This document shows, in pieces, positions 26,618 to 34,434 of a DNA stretch of 64,000 bases. Position 1 is the first letter of the stretch; each line of letters starts with the position of its first letter. A program made the position numbers and the translations under genes. Origin of the DNA: JAXGMV01 sp040772085 (GTDB lineage: Bacteria; Chloroflexota; Anaerolineae; Anaerolineales; Anaerolineaceae). The stretch is from contig JAXGYU010000001.1 in assembly GCA_040772085.1 (NCBI GenBank), forward strand, positions 1,240,001 through 1,304,000. Direction: 5' to 3'. The notes below the pieces were generated by a model that was not told the origin of the DNA, did no database searches, and was given only the letters and a program-made list of their open reading frames with translations.

Positions 26618-27688
26618 ATGTATGTCGGTGGAGAATTCTACGATGACCCGCGCTGGCTGTTGGACAAGCCTCAACTCGATACTCGCGGCGGCTATTTTCT
26701 GAATGGCGGGCGCGCCTGTCTGACCGTCATTGCCGATGCCTTGCTTGCGCGCGGCATTTCGAGCCTCCTGCTGCCCGACTACCTTTGCCCGGATATTCTG
26801 GACGTACTCGCAAGCCGTGGGTTGCGCTGGACATTCTACACAATAAAACCTGACCTCTCGCCAGACCTGGAGGACCTCAGGACAAAAGCCTGCGGGACAA
26901 GTGCCGCATATTTCATCAACTATTTCGGCTTCCCGCAGGCAGCCGCAACGCTCTCACTGCTGACAGAGATGCAATCGCGGGGCAGCCTGCTGATCGAGGA
27001 CAACGTCCACCTTGGATTCGCGGAACGAACGATCGGAGATTTCGTCTTTAATAGCCTGCGCAAAGTGGCGCCCGTCGATGGCGGCTACCTGTGGTCGCGT
27101 TTTGACCTGGCAGGCCAGATAGCGAACTACCCGCGCGTGTCCGGCAAACGGCTACCGGTCATGCGTGCTTACCGGCGCGAGCTGGCGGATTATGCTGAAC
27201 TCGGCCTGGGCGATCATGGCAAACTGGTCAACCTGTACGAGGAAGCGGATGCCTTTTACCGCCAGGAGTCTGTGATAGCTGGCGATGATGGTGAGCGAAC
27301 ACTCATCGCCCGTCTCGACTGGCAGCGCATGCGAGCGTCACGACGGAATAATTATCTCTACCTGCTCGAGTTGGTTCAGGACCTGCCAGGGCTGGAGATT
27401 ATTTTTCCAGTACTGCCAGATAACGCGCTGCCGTTAGGGCTGCCGGTCTACGTCTCAGCCGACCAGCGCGACCGGCTGCTCGAATCACTGGCTGAGCGCG
27501 GCATCGGGTTGATGACCCACTGGCATGAGATCCTGTCCGACCCACGCCTGAATCAGCACCCAACGGCCGTGGACATGGCAGGCAGGATGATCACACTGGT
27601 CTGCGACCACCGCACCACGCACAAACAGCTTGACTATCTGGCAGTCACCCTGCGCGAATTGCTCCTGCGCAACAGCCAGACAGCTTAG
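26618..27688 (+). CDS. DegT/DnrJ-like PLP-dependent fold protein
   Basis: A 356-residue fold-type I protein. It contains GGRACLTVIADAL near the N-terminus, LLLPDYLCPDI, a conserved Asp in LLIEDNVHLGF, and FNSLRKVAPVDGGYL, where the Lys is the likely Schiff-base residue. This pattern matches DegT/DnrJ/EryC1-like sugar aminotransferases but is shorter and divergent, so both aminotransferase and non-transaminase functions are possible. Predicted leaderless: TAAAAT lies 6 bases before the ATG and no SD is present. It stands alone, not within a polysaccharide cluster. Confidence 0.75.
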   Translation: MYVGGEFYDDPRWLLDKPQLDTRGGYFLNGGRACLTVIADALLARGISSLLLPDYLCPDILDVLASRGLRWTFYTIKPDLSPDLEDLRTKACGTSAAYFINYFGFPQAAATLSLLTEMQSRGSLLIEDNVHLGFAERTIGDFVFNSLRKVAPVDGGYLWSRFDLAGQIANYPRVSGKRLPVMRAYRRELADYAELGLGDHGKLVNLYEEADAFYRQESVIAGDDGERTLIARLDWQRMRASRRNNYLYLLELVQDLPGLEIIFPVLPDNALPLGLPVYVSADQRDRLLESLAERGIGLMTHWHEILSDPRLNQHPTAVDMAGRMITLVCDHRTTHKQLDYLAVTLRELLLRNSQTA

Positions 27689-27743
27689 TCAATCACAAGA
27701 GATTATTGCGAGTCGATTAATTTTTTTCGGGACCCACAGCCGA

Positions 27744-28862
27744 TTATTCCGCCGGGTCATACACCCGCGTCAGCTGATCCCGGTCAGCCTTGCGCTCGAG
27801 CGCCAGTTCGATCAGCCTGTCGATCAGCGCGCCATACGACAGACCCGTCGCCTCCCAGGCGCGCGGATACATGCTGATGGCGGTGAAACCGGGAATGGTA
27901 TTCAGCTCGCTGATGTAGATTGACCAGGTGACGGGATCGATCAGGAAATCGGCGCGCGCCATGCCGGCACAATCGACTGCCTGATAGGCTTGCAAAGCTA
28001 ATTGCCGCACCGCCTCGGTCACCGGCTCGGGCAGATTGGCAGGCACGATTAATTGGGAAAGTCCATCCAGATACTTTGAACGATAGCTGTAGAAAGCCTC
28101 CGAAGGTACGATTTGTCCCGGCAATGAGGCAACCGGGTTACTATTACCCAGCACACTGACCTCCACCTCGACCGGGTTGGTCAGCCCGCGTTCAACCAGG
28201 ACGCGCAAGTCATAACGCGCCGCGTCGAGCAGCCCAGCGATCAACTCCTGTCGGTTGGCGCAGCGGCTGATGCCAACGGAGGAACCCAGGTTGACGGGCT
28301 TGGGGAAAAGCGGGTAGGGCGACAGCGCCTCAGCCTCAATCGCTACAGACTTGACGTCCTGCAAAATCTGCTGCCGGCTGAACAAGCGTGATTCGAGCAC
28401 GGGCAGGCCGTGCGCGCGCATGACGTCCTTGAAGAGCGCCTTGTCCATGATCACCGCCGAGCCCAGCACGCCGGCACCAACGTAGGGGATGCCCAGCATC
28501 TCGAGCATGCCCTGCGGAGCGCCATCCTCACCAAAGCTGCCATGCAAAACCGGAAAGATCACATCCAGCGTGGTCAGCGGACGGATGCCCAGCGAGCCGT
28601 CGTGCTCCTCGATCGCGAATAATGTATGGATACCGCCATTGCTCAGCAGCGTGACTGGTACCAGTCCATCCAGTTGCTTGGCGCGCATACGCGTGAGCAG
28701 ATTGTCGCCGGTGACCCATACCCCCGCCTGGGTGATGCCTATCAGAGTCAGGTCGTATTTGTCCTGGTCGATCTCGCGCACGATCGAGGTCGCGGAGGAT
28801 ATCGAGACTTCATGCTCACCAGAACGTCCGCCGAACAGGATGCCGACTTTGGTTTTTTTCAT
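27744..28862 (-). CDS. ddl: D-alanine--D-alanine ligase
   Basis: A 372-residue ATP-grasp ligase that joins two D-alanines for peptidoglycan cross-link precursors. The N-terminal GGRSGEHEVSISSA is the Ddl signature; further on are HGSFGEDGAPQGMLE, the phosphate loop PVNLGSSVGISR and the C-terminal metal-binding Asp/Glu/Asn set in ARADFLID and SELNTIPGFT. AAGG precedes the ATG. Its presence indicates that the organism makes peptidoglycan with a D-Ala-D-Ala end. Single gene with no cell-wall neighbours. Confidence 0.95.
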   Translation of the reverse strand: MKKTKVGILFGGRSGEHEVSISSATSIVREIDQDKYDLTLIGITQAGVWVTGDNLLTRMRAKQLDGLVPVTLLSNGGIHTLFAIEEHDGSLGIRPLTTLDVIFPVLHGSFGEDGAPQGMLEMLGIPYVGAGVLGSAVIMDKALFKDVMRAHGLPVLESRLFSRQQILQDVKSVAIEAEALSPYPLFPKPVNLGSSVGISRCANRQELIAGLLDAARYDLRVLVERGLTNPVEVEVSVLGNSNPVASLPGQIVPSEAFYSYRSKYLDGLSQLIVPANLPEPVTEAVRQLALQAYQAVDCAGMARADFLIDPVTWSIYISELNTIPGFTAISMYPRAWEATGLSYGALIDRLIELALERKADRDQLTRVYDPAE

Positions 28863-29014
28863 AGGTGCCTTCGGTTTCAGATTGCGCGTGAGAGAAGCTG
28901 TGGTGTTTTTCGCAGCAAGAATTGTAACAGCCTGCGTGAATTTTTAACTGCACGGTGAGCATCGTGGACAGATTATCGGCTTGAGTTTAACGTGAAATGT
29001 GCTGTAATAAAGAA

Positions 29015-29030
29015 CGCCCCTTACGGGGCG
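29015..29030 (-). terminator. Intrinsic terminator after the DUF1801 gene
   Basis: A 6-base GC stem (CGCCCC/GGGGCG) with a 4-base loop, followed on the minus strand by TTCTTTATT. It lies 26 bases after the DUF1801 stop. Confidence 0.65.
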
Positions 29031-29056
29031 CTCATCAGAACAACTGGAACTAAACC

Positions 29057-29500
29057 TCACCCGACAGCCTTCTTGACAAGGGCAGCAATTTTTGCCTCTT
29101 CAGCCGCGGTCAGCTTCAACAGTGCGTAAGCTGCCGGCCACATGTTGCCATCGTCTAGCTTCGCCTTGTCGTTGAACCCCAGCGTGGCGTAACGCGCGCC
29201 AAACTTCTGCGCGTTCTGGAAGAAACAGAGCACATTCCCATCAGCATCTGCGTATGCCGGCATGCCATACCAGGTTTTTGGTACCAGACCTGGCGCGCTG
29301 CTGGTGACGATCTCATGCACTTTGGCTGCCAATCCGCGGTCAGGTTCAGGCATGGCTTCAATTGCTGCCAGCACCGCTTTTTCCCCTTCAGCACGATTCT
29401 TTTTCATGCGCTCTTCCGCCTTCAACTCTTTGGCGCGCTCTTTCATGGCAGCTTTCTCTGCCTCGGAAAAACCAGCTGATTTCTTACTTTGTGTACTCAT
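29057..29500 (-). CDS. DUF1801 family protein
   Basis: A 147-residue protein with a charged helical N-terminus (Lys/Glu-rich, residues 10-45) and a DUF1801 core: MPEPDRGLAAKVHEIV, PKTWYGMPAYA, VLCFFQNAQKFGARYATLGF. DUF1801 proteins (YdhG-type, called Fra in Bacillus as an iron chaperone) are small stress-related proteins of unclear function. AGGAGG lies 4 bases before the ATG. It is divergent from a MarR regulator across a 103-base gap filled with CTTG/CAAG inverted repeats, so it is the likely target of that regulator. Confidence 0.82.
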   Translation of the reverse strand: MSTQSKKSAGFSEAEKAAMKERAKELKAEERMKKNRAEGEKAVLAAIEAMPEPDRGLAAKVHEIVTSSAPGLVPKTWYGMPAYADADGNVLCFFQNAQKFGARYATLGFNDKAKLDDGNMWPAAYALLKLTAAEEAKIAALVKKAVG

Positions 29501-29531
29501 AATGCCTCCTATAATCATTTGCTTTTCTGAT

Positions 29532-29547
29532 ACTTGCTTACGCAAGT
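29532..29547. promoter_or_regulatory. Candidate MarR operator 1 over the -35 element
   Basis: Perfect inverted repeat ACTTGC-ttac-GCAAGT. It overlaps the -35 (TTGCTT, 29534-29539) of the marR-side promoter in the DUF1801/MarR divergent gap. Confidence 0.6.
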
Positions 29548-29562
29548 TATTTGTTATATAAT
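29534..29562 (+). promoter_or_regulatory. Promoter of the MarR-family gene
   Basis: TTGCTT (29534-29539) and TATAAT (29557-29562) separated by exactly 17 bases, about 42 bases upstream of the MarR ATG. The best sigma-70-type promoter in the window. Confidence 0.7.
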
Positions 29563-29573
29563 CAAGATACTTG
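29563..29573. promoter_or_regulatory. Candidate MarR operator 2 next to the -10 element
   Basis: CAAG-ata-CTTG, an inverted repeat sharing the half-site of operator 1 in reverse order, placed directly after the -10 and over the expected transcription start. Confidence 0.45.
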
Positions 29574-29603
29574 TTTATAAAGGTATTGTCAAGAGGCAAT
29601 TTT

Positions 29604-30077
29604 ATGAAAAAGAAGAAGAATCCAGAATTAGTGCAACGCGCGCTCATGGCTGTGGCAGAGTATGGGTCCGAACTGACCCGGTTTCGCAACGCAATGAGTG
29701 AGCGGGCTGGTCTGAATCCGACAGATATGGAATGTCTGCGGTTCGTTTTCCACGCTGGCGTTTCAACACCTTCCGAGCTGGCACGCTTTACTGGTCTGAC
29801 ATCCGGGGCAACCACCGTGATGCTGGATCGCCTTGAGCGGAGTGCCCTGATCGAACGCAGGCCTAATCCAGAAGACCGCCGAGGGACGCTGATCGTACCG
29901 GCGGCAGGCAGCGGAGAAAGGATGGCAGCCTGGTTTGAATCTGCCAGAAAAGCGCAGTTGGATCTGATGTCTGGTTACTCGGAAGATGAATTGAAGATTA
30001 TTGCCGGCGTATTTGAGCGCTTCTCCGCATTGTGGCGGGAACTGTCCGTAAACCCGGCGAGAGGTGCAACAAATTGA
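29604..30077 (+). CDS. MarR family transcriptional regulator
   Basis: A 157-residue winged-helix regulator. Helix-turn-helix region PSELARFTGLTSGATTVMLDRLE, wing ERRPNPEDRRG (basic, DxR-type MarR signature), flanked by dimerisation helices. SD AGAGG precedes the ATG of MKKKKNPE. It probably represses itself and the divergent DUF1801 gene through the palindromes between them. Inducing ligand unknown. Confidence 0.9.
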   Translation: MKKKKNPELVQRALMAVAEYGSELTRFRNAMSERAGLNPTDMECLRFVFHAGVSTPSELARFTGLTSGATTVMLDRLERSALIERRPNPEDRRGTLIVPAAGSGERMAAWFESARKAQLDLMSGYSEDELKIIAGVFERFSALWRELSVNPARGATN

Positions 30078-30222
30078 TGGGTATGGTCGCGCAGGCACAC
30101 TCAGGCGTGCCGGATCGTTTATCTGGTTTGAGATGGAACAATCGATATCTTACAAGCCATAAGCGTGACCAACGCAAACGCAATTTGCGGTTCAGATTGG
30201 ACGAGGACACTGCCAGCTACGG

Positions 30223-31521
30223 TCAGCGTGTGTAATTATCGAAGTAGCCTTTGATATAGATGATCGGCGTGCCTTTGTCACCCGAACCGCTGGTCAGGTC
30301 GCACAACGAGCCGAGCAGATCGGTCAGCCGCCGCGGAGTCGTCCCCTGTGACACCATCGACCCCACCAGGTCATCCGATTTGGCTTTGATGTAGTCCTTC
30401 AGACCGTCTTCCAGTTCCTGACCAACCAGGTCAGCGAAAACGGTATCGGCAATATATTTGAGCTTGATCTCGTTCGGCGTCCCTTCCAGACCGCTGGTGT
30501 AGCCGGGACTGACCACCGGATCGGCGAGTTCCCAGATCTTGCCTACCGGGTCCTTGAACGCGCCGTCGCCATAGATCATTACTTCGATCGTCTTACCGGT
30601 CAGTTCAAGCAGACGCGCCTGGATTCTCTCGACCAGCGGTTTGCTATCGCGCGGGAAGAGTTTGAGTTTTTCTTCAGATGACTTGTTGGAACCGAGCAGC
30701 CCGAATTCCGGATTATATCCGGATCCGCTGATCGGCTCCGTGAGGATCTCGTCCAGGCTGTAGCATTTTTCAGCGCCGGCAGCCAGCAGGATACGCTTGG
30801 TACGCTTGCGGGTGTGGATGTCGCAATTGATTACCTGACGCGTGTAATCGAGAATGGTCCTGGGGTTATTGCTGAAGACCACTTCGCATTCCTTGCCGGC
30901 ATCCGTGATCAGTTGGGAATAATAGGACACATAATCCACGCCCGTGAAGGTGTGCTTACCATATCCGAACAACCGGCGGAATTCCGGCTCGCTGAGCGTG
31001 TCAGTATAGGGATCAACGCCCGCTTCATCCAGCTGCTCCATACTCACCAGATGATTGCCAACCTCATCAGAGGGGTAGCTGAGCATCAGCGTAATTTTGC
31101 GCGCCTTGCTGAGGGCGATGCCGCGCAGAATGATAGCGAAACGGTTGCGGCTGTAGATGGGGAATATTACACCCAGGTTATCAGCATCAAACTTTGTATT
31201 GATGTCTCGCGCGATGGCGTCGATGTGGACGTAGTTGCCCTGAGTGCGCGCGACCACTGATTCAGTGATTGCCACAACGTCTTTTGTACCAACCTCCAGA
31301 TTTTCCTGAGCGAGGAACCTTGTCACGAGAGCCGGAACGATCTGGCTCAAGTCATCACCCTGCCTGAATACAGGCGCCCGCAAGCCCCAAATGGTCGTAC
31401 CAACGATGCGCTCCACACTGACCTCCGCTAACTTATAGATCTTGGGAATTACCCAACCCCTAATTATAAAGCTGTCGGGCAGCAACGGCTGATTCACTTT
31501 TATCACCGGTGAAATTTCCAT
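30223..31521 (-). CDS. F420-0:L-glutamate ligase (CofE)-like protein
   Basis: A 432-residue protein resembling the CofE/F420 ligase family: TKDVVAITESVVARTQGN near residue 80-97 is the family's most recognisable motif, with conserved Asn-Arg in SRNRFAIILRGIA and VMIYGDGAFKDP near the C-terminus. It is longer than archaeal CofE (about 250 residues). In F420 producers CofE adds glutamates to the cofactor; homologues without F420 genes nearby have unknown roles, and no other F420 gene is in this window. No SD is obvious at the ATG. Divergent from the SET-domain gene with a 63-base gap. Confidence 0.7.
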   Translation of the reverse strand: MEISPVIKVNQPLLPDSFIIRGWVIPKIYKLAEVSVERIVGTTIWGLRAPVFRQGDDLSQIVPALVTRFLAQENLEVGTKDVVAITESVVARTQGNYVHIDAIARDINTKFDADNLGVIFPIYSRNRFAIILRGIALSKARKITLMLSYPSDEVGNHLVSMEQLDEAGVDPYTDTLSEPEFRRLFGYGKHTFTGVDYVSYYSQLITDAGKECEVVFSNNPRTILDYTRQVINCDIHTRKRTKRILLAAGAEKCYSLDEILTEPISGSGYNPEFGLLGSNKSSEEKLKLFPRDSKPLVERIQARLLELTGKTIEVMIYGDGAFKDPVGKIWELADPVVSPGYTSGLEGTPNEIKLKYIADTVFADLVGQELEDGLKDYIKAKSDDLVGSMVSQGTTPRRLTDLLGSLCDLTSGSGDKGTPIIYIKGYFDNYTR

Positions 31522-31584
31522 TACATACCCGCAAAACTTTCAGGTAGAATTGCTGCGTCCCATATATCATGCGCAGGAGTTTCC

Positions 31585-32118
31585 ATGGCTGTTAAGAAAT
31601 TCCCTTCATACACAAATCCCAAGCTGTCCCTTCAGGACTGCGCGCAAAAAGGCGGGTACGGCTTGTTCGCCCAGCATCCAATTGCGAAAGGTGAGTTATT
31701 GTGCGGCTGGTCAGGAGAGATTTACACCGCAGATGAACTGGTTTGTGAGAGTGAAGCGCGCCGGACGCACGGCTTGCAGATCTCCGAGGAGCTATACCTG
31801 CTGCCGCTCGCGCGTGACAATAACGCCTTGCTGGACCCATCGGACTACTTCAATCATTCCTGTGACCCGAACGCGGGTCTGGAAGGTCAGATTTGCCTCG
31901 TAGCGATGCGCGATATTGAACCGGGCGAAGAAGTCTGCTTTGATTACGCCATGAGCGACAGCAGCAGCTATGATGAATTCGACTGCCATTGCGGCGCGCC
32001 GAATTGCCGCGGCAAGGTTACCGGCAATGACTGGAAACTGCCCGAATTACAGCAACGCTACCGCGGCTACTTCATCCCTTACCTGCAGCGGTTGATAGAT
32101 CAATTACAGGCGTCCTGA
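31585..32118 (+). CDS. SET-domain protein-lysine N-methyltransferase
   Basis: A 177-residue SET protein. The SET signature YFNHSCDPNA (SAM and catalytic pseudoknot) and GEEVCFDYAM are intact, followed by a post-SET cysteine cluster CHCGAPNC that can bind zinc with the SET Cys. It lacks pre-SET domains. Eukaryote-type SET proteins occur sporadically in bacteria and methylate lysines of DNA-binding or ribosomal proteins, or act on host chromatin in pathogens; here a self protein is more likely. SD CAGGAG precedes the ATG. Confidence 0.85.
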   Translation: MAVKKFPSYTNPKLSLQDCAQKGGYGLFAQHPIAKGELLCGWSGEIYTADELVCESEARRTHGLQISEELYLLPLARDNNALLDPSDYFNHSCDPNAGLEGQICLVAMRDIEPGEEVCFDYAMSDSSSYDEFDCHCGAPNCRGKVTGNDWKLPELQQRYRGYFIPYLQRLIDQLQAS

Positions 32119-32127
32119 GCCCCTTGC

Positions 32128-32619
32128 TCACCTGCCGATCTTTTCATCCGGCCAGAGGAATATAGCTTTATCCGGCTCGACATTGAAATAGTAAACCGTC
32201 ACCTTATCGCCTGCCTTCAAGCCGCTGGACGCCAGCCGCCTGAGATCCAGTTCACGCGCGGTGAAGTGCTGCTGCGTGCCGAGCGAATCGGTGAAGGCAA
32301 CTTCCGCCAGGCCGTACACCGGTCTGCTATTGACCAGGAACTGATAGTCCGCGTCAGCAAAAACGATTTCCCCTTCCGCGCGTTTGCCGTTCCTGATGAT
32401 CGCCTGCCGGCCGGTAATTTTCTCACGGTCGCGCTTGCCGCCAAGCACCCACAACAGCACGCCAGCCCCGAAGAAGGCAAAGCATCCCAGCCAGGTCCAG
32501 AGCAGCGGGATCCGCAATTGCTCGACACGCGAAACAATGGCAAAGATTTGCAGCCCCAGCGTCGTGACCAGGAACATCGCGCCAACGATCATGACGTACT
32601 TGCCGGCAACTCGCATCAT
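32128..32619 (-). CDS. DUF3592-like two-helix membrane protein
   Basis: A 163-residue protein with two N-terminal hydrophobic helices and a soluble C-terminal beta domain (AEGEIVFADADYQFLV ... LKAGDKVTVYYFNVEPDKA), the layout of DUF3592. GGAGG lies 6 bases upstream of the ATG at 32619; an in-frame GTG one codon earlier is less likely. Convergent with the SET gene with a 9-base gap. Function unknown. Confidence 0.65.
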   Translation of the reverse strand: MMRVAGKYVMIVGAMFLVTTLGLQIFAIVSRVEQLRIPLLWTWLGCFAFFGAGVLLWVLGGKRDREKITGRQAIIRNGKRAEGEIVFADADYQFLVNSRPVYGLAEVAFTDSLGTQQHFTARELDLRRLASSGLKAGDKVTVYYFNVEPDKAIFLWPDEKIGR

Positions 32620-32681
32620 CACTCACCTCCCTAACCAATGGCTTGTACTATTTTAATAGCGAGATGCCTTCTGCTGAGGAA

Positions 32682-32714
32682 AAAACTCCCGAACGCCAGA
32701 CATTCGGGAGTTTT
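32682..32714 (-). terminator. Intrinsic terminator after the nucleotidase gene
   Basis: A 12-base stem (AAAACTCCCGAA with TTCGGGAGTTTT) with a 9-base loop, 13 bases past the nucleotidase stop. Confidence 0.88.
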
Positions 32715-32726
32715 GTAGCGCAATTG

Positions 32727-34190
32727 CTAGCGGTAGATCAGCCGGCCCTCAACCTCACGGCTGATTGCCTGATGCTCCCGCAGATACTCGTCCACCACCG
32801 CCTGCATCGAGGTCGCCAGTACCTTGGGGTGCTCCGCTTTGAGCAAGTCCTCCGGCGTCAGACCCAGGTTCTGTTCAGCATTTGTGAAATGAAAACTCTG
32901 CAAGCCAATCTCATATAACTTATCGGGTTCGACCGGCTTGTCCTTGATGTCCAGCGACACCAGCTTGTCAAATACATCATCATAGATCGCCCGCACGCCG
33001 TGATTGACCTGGTAGCACTCGCCTTCACCGTTGCGGTTATCCTTGCGCATGATCTTGCTGAAGATATCGAATAACTGCTGCCCCGTAATGACATAGCGCG
33101 AGTAGGTATCCTCATAGGGGAAGACCTGTTTGAGGTCACGCAGGGTGACCACCGGCCCCAGCTCCTTCTGACGGATTGAGCCGCTGCCGATGAAAGCCAC
33201 ATCCAGCTCGGAGACCGCGGCGAAGATATCAGCGAAGAGGTTGCCAAGCGCCGTCTCAACCTCACGCGCCGGGTGTGTGAGCTTTTTGTACATGCGGCAG
33301 ATGAGAGTGTTGTACTTGTCATCCACAACCGACTTGTAACTGTTGATGAATTTCTGCAGCTCGTGGTCGGGCTCAATATGTTCGCTGGTGATCGGCACCA
33401 ACTGCCACTTCCAGTCAACGATGGCGTTGGTCTCGTCATCGACCAGGATATCGAAGCGGCCGATCTGATCCGTGCCGACGGCGGCCTGCGCGATCAGGAC
33501 GTTGTTGATCAGCTCAGGCTGCTCCATCACACTATGCGAGTGACCGCCGAGGATCATGTCCACGCCCCACGCCGGATCGAGCATGGCAGCCAGCTCGCGG
33601 TCTGACTCAAGGCCGATGTGGGTCAGGAGAATGGTCAGGTCGATATCGTCGTTCTTGTAGGCGTCGCAGATGCGCCCGGTTTCGGCGACCGCATCCTCAA
33701 GCGAAATAAAGGTGCTGATACTCTTGTCCAGCCGCAGCGAATCGAGGATGGCGTCCGTTACGATGCCGATGAACAGGATGTCGAAGTCATCGATCGTGCG
33801 GATCAGGTAAGGCAGCATCAGGCGTTTGTTGTATTTCTTGATGTACAGGTTGGAATTGATGATCGGGAAATTCGCCATCTTGTCCAGGAACAGGAGGTGA
33901 GGTAAACCGTAATCCAGCTCGTGGTTGCCGAGCGTGGCAACATCAGGCGCCAGCCAGTTCATAATCTCGATCGTGCTGATGCCCTTGAATTCAGCGTCGA
34001 TCAGCGAGCCCTGCACCATGTCACCCGAAATGGTGTAGAGCACGTTCTTCTCCTGCGCGCGAACGCTGTTGATATAGCCCGAAAGCAGCGACAGCCCGCC
34101 TATCATGTGCCCGCCGCCCTGACCGACCTCCGCCAGGAAGTCGCCGTGCATGTCATTGGAATGCAAAATGGTAAAGCGCTTGGTCTCCAC
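32727..34190 (-). CDS. 5'-nucleotidase / bifunctional metallophosphatase (UshA-like), cytoplasmic form
   Basis: A 487-residue protein with an N-terminal calcineurin-like metallophosphatase (HSNDMHGDF, SGDMVQGS, LGNHELDYG, THIGLESD, GGHSHS) and a C-terminal 5'-nucleotidase substrate domain (ALGNLFADIF, GSGSIRQ, FPYEDTY). No signal peptide is visible, unlike periplasmic UshA, so it should act in the cytoplasm on nucleotides or similar phosphoesters. GTG start with AGGAGG 6 bases upstream. Confidence 0.92.
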   Translation of the reverse strand: METKRFTILHSNDMHGDFLAEVGQGGGHMIGGLSLLSGYINSVRAQEKNVLYTISGDMVQGSLIDAEFKGISTIEIMNWLAPDVATLGNHELDYGLPHLLFLDKMANFPIINSNLYIKKYNKRLMLPYLIRTIDDFDILFIGIVTDAILDSLRLDKSISTFISLEDAVAETGRICDAYKNDDIDLTILLTHIGLESDRELAAMLDPAWGVDMILGGHSHSVMEQPELINNVLIAQAAVGTDQIGRFDILVDDETNAIVDWKWQLVPITSEHIEPDHELQKFINSYKSVVDDKYNTLICRMYKKLTHPAREVETALGNLFADIFAAVSELDVAFIGSGSIRQKELGPVVTLRDLKQVFPYEDTYSRYVITGQQLFDIFSKIMRKDNRNGEGECYQVNHGVRAIYDDVFDKLVSLDIKDKPVEPDKLYEIGLQSFHFTNAEQNLGLTPEDLLKAEHPKVLATSMQAVVDEYLREHQAISREVEGRLIYR

Positions 34191-34382
34191 TACACACCTC
34201 CTACTAGTAACAACACTTACCCGACTGATAATATGACTATTTTGCTCTAATTTCGCGCGAGAGTCAAATTATCCGGGTGTCAATAGAGGTTGAGTGGACG
34301 AAGTTGATAAAGTGGAATGTATTATTCAATTAACCGTATTTACCAATTTGTTCTCCCAGAACATTTTTTTAGTCTTTAAAGT

Positions 34383-34414
34383 AACAAGGGCAAGCTTCAA
34401 CGCCTGTCCTTGTT
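34383..34414 (-). terminator. Possible terminator after the beta-helix protein gene
   Basis: A 10-base stem with one G-T pair (AACAAGGGCA with TGTCCTTGTT), 20 bases after the stop. The downstream run is only ACTTTAAAGA on the minus strand, so it is a weak terminator. Confidence 0.4.
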
Positions 34415-34434
34415 CCGTAATACAGCTTATGTTC

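Noticed and set aside
30032..30235. A small plus-strand gene after MarR
   Set aside because: It overlaps the MarR end in another frame, has no SD and no recognisable motif.
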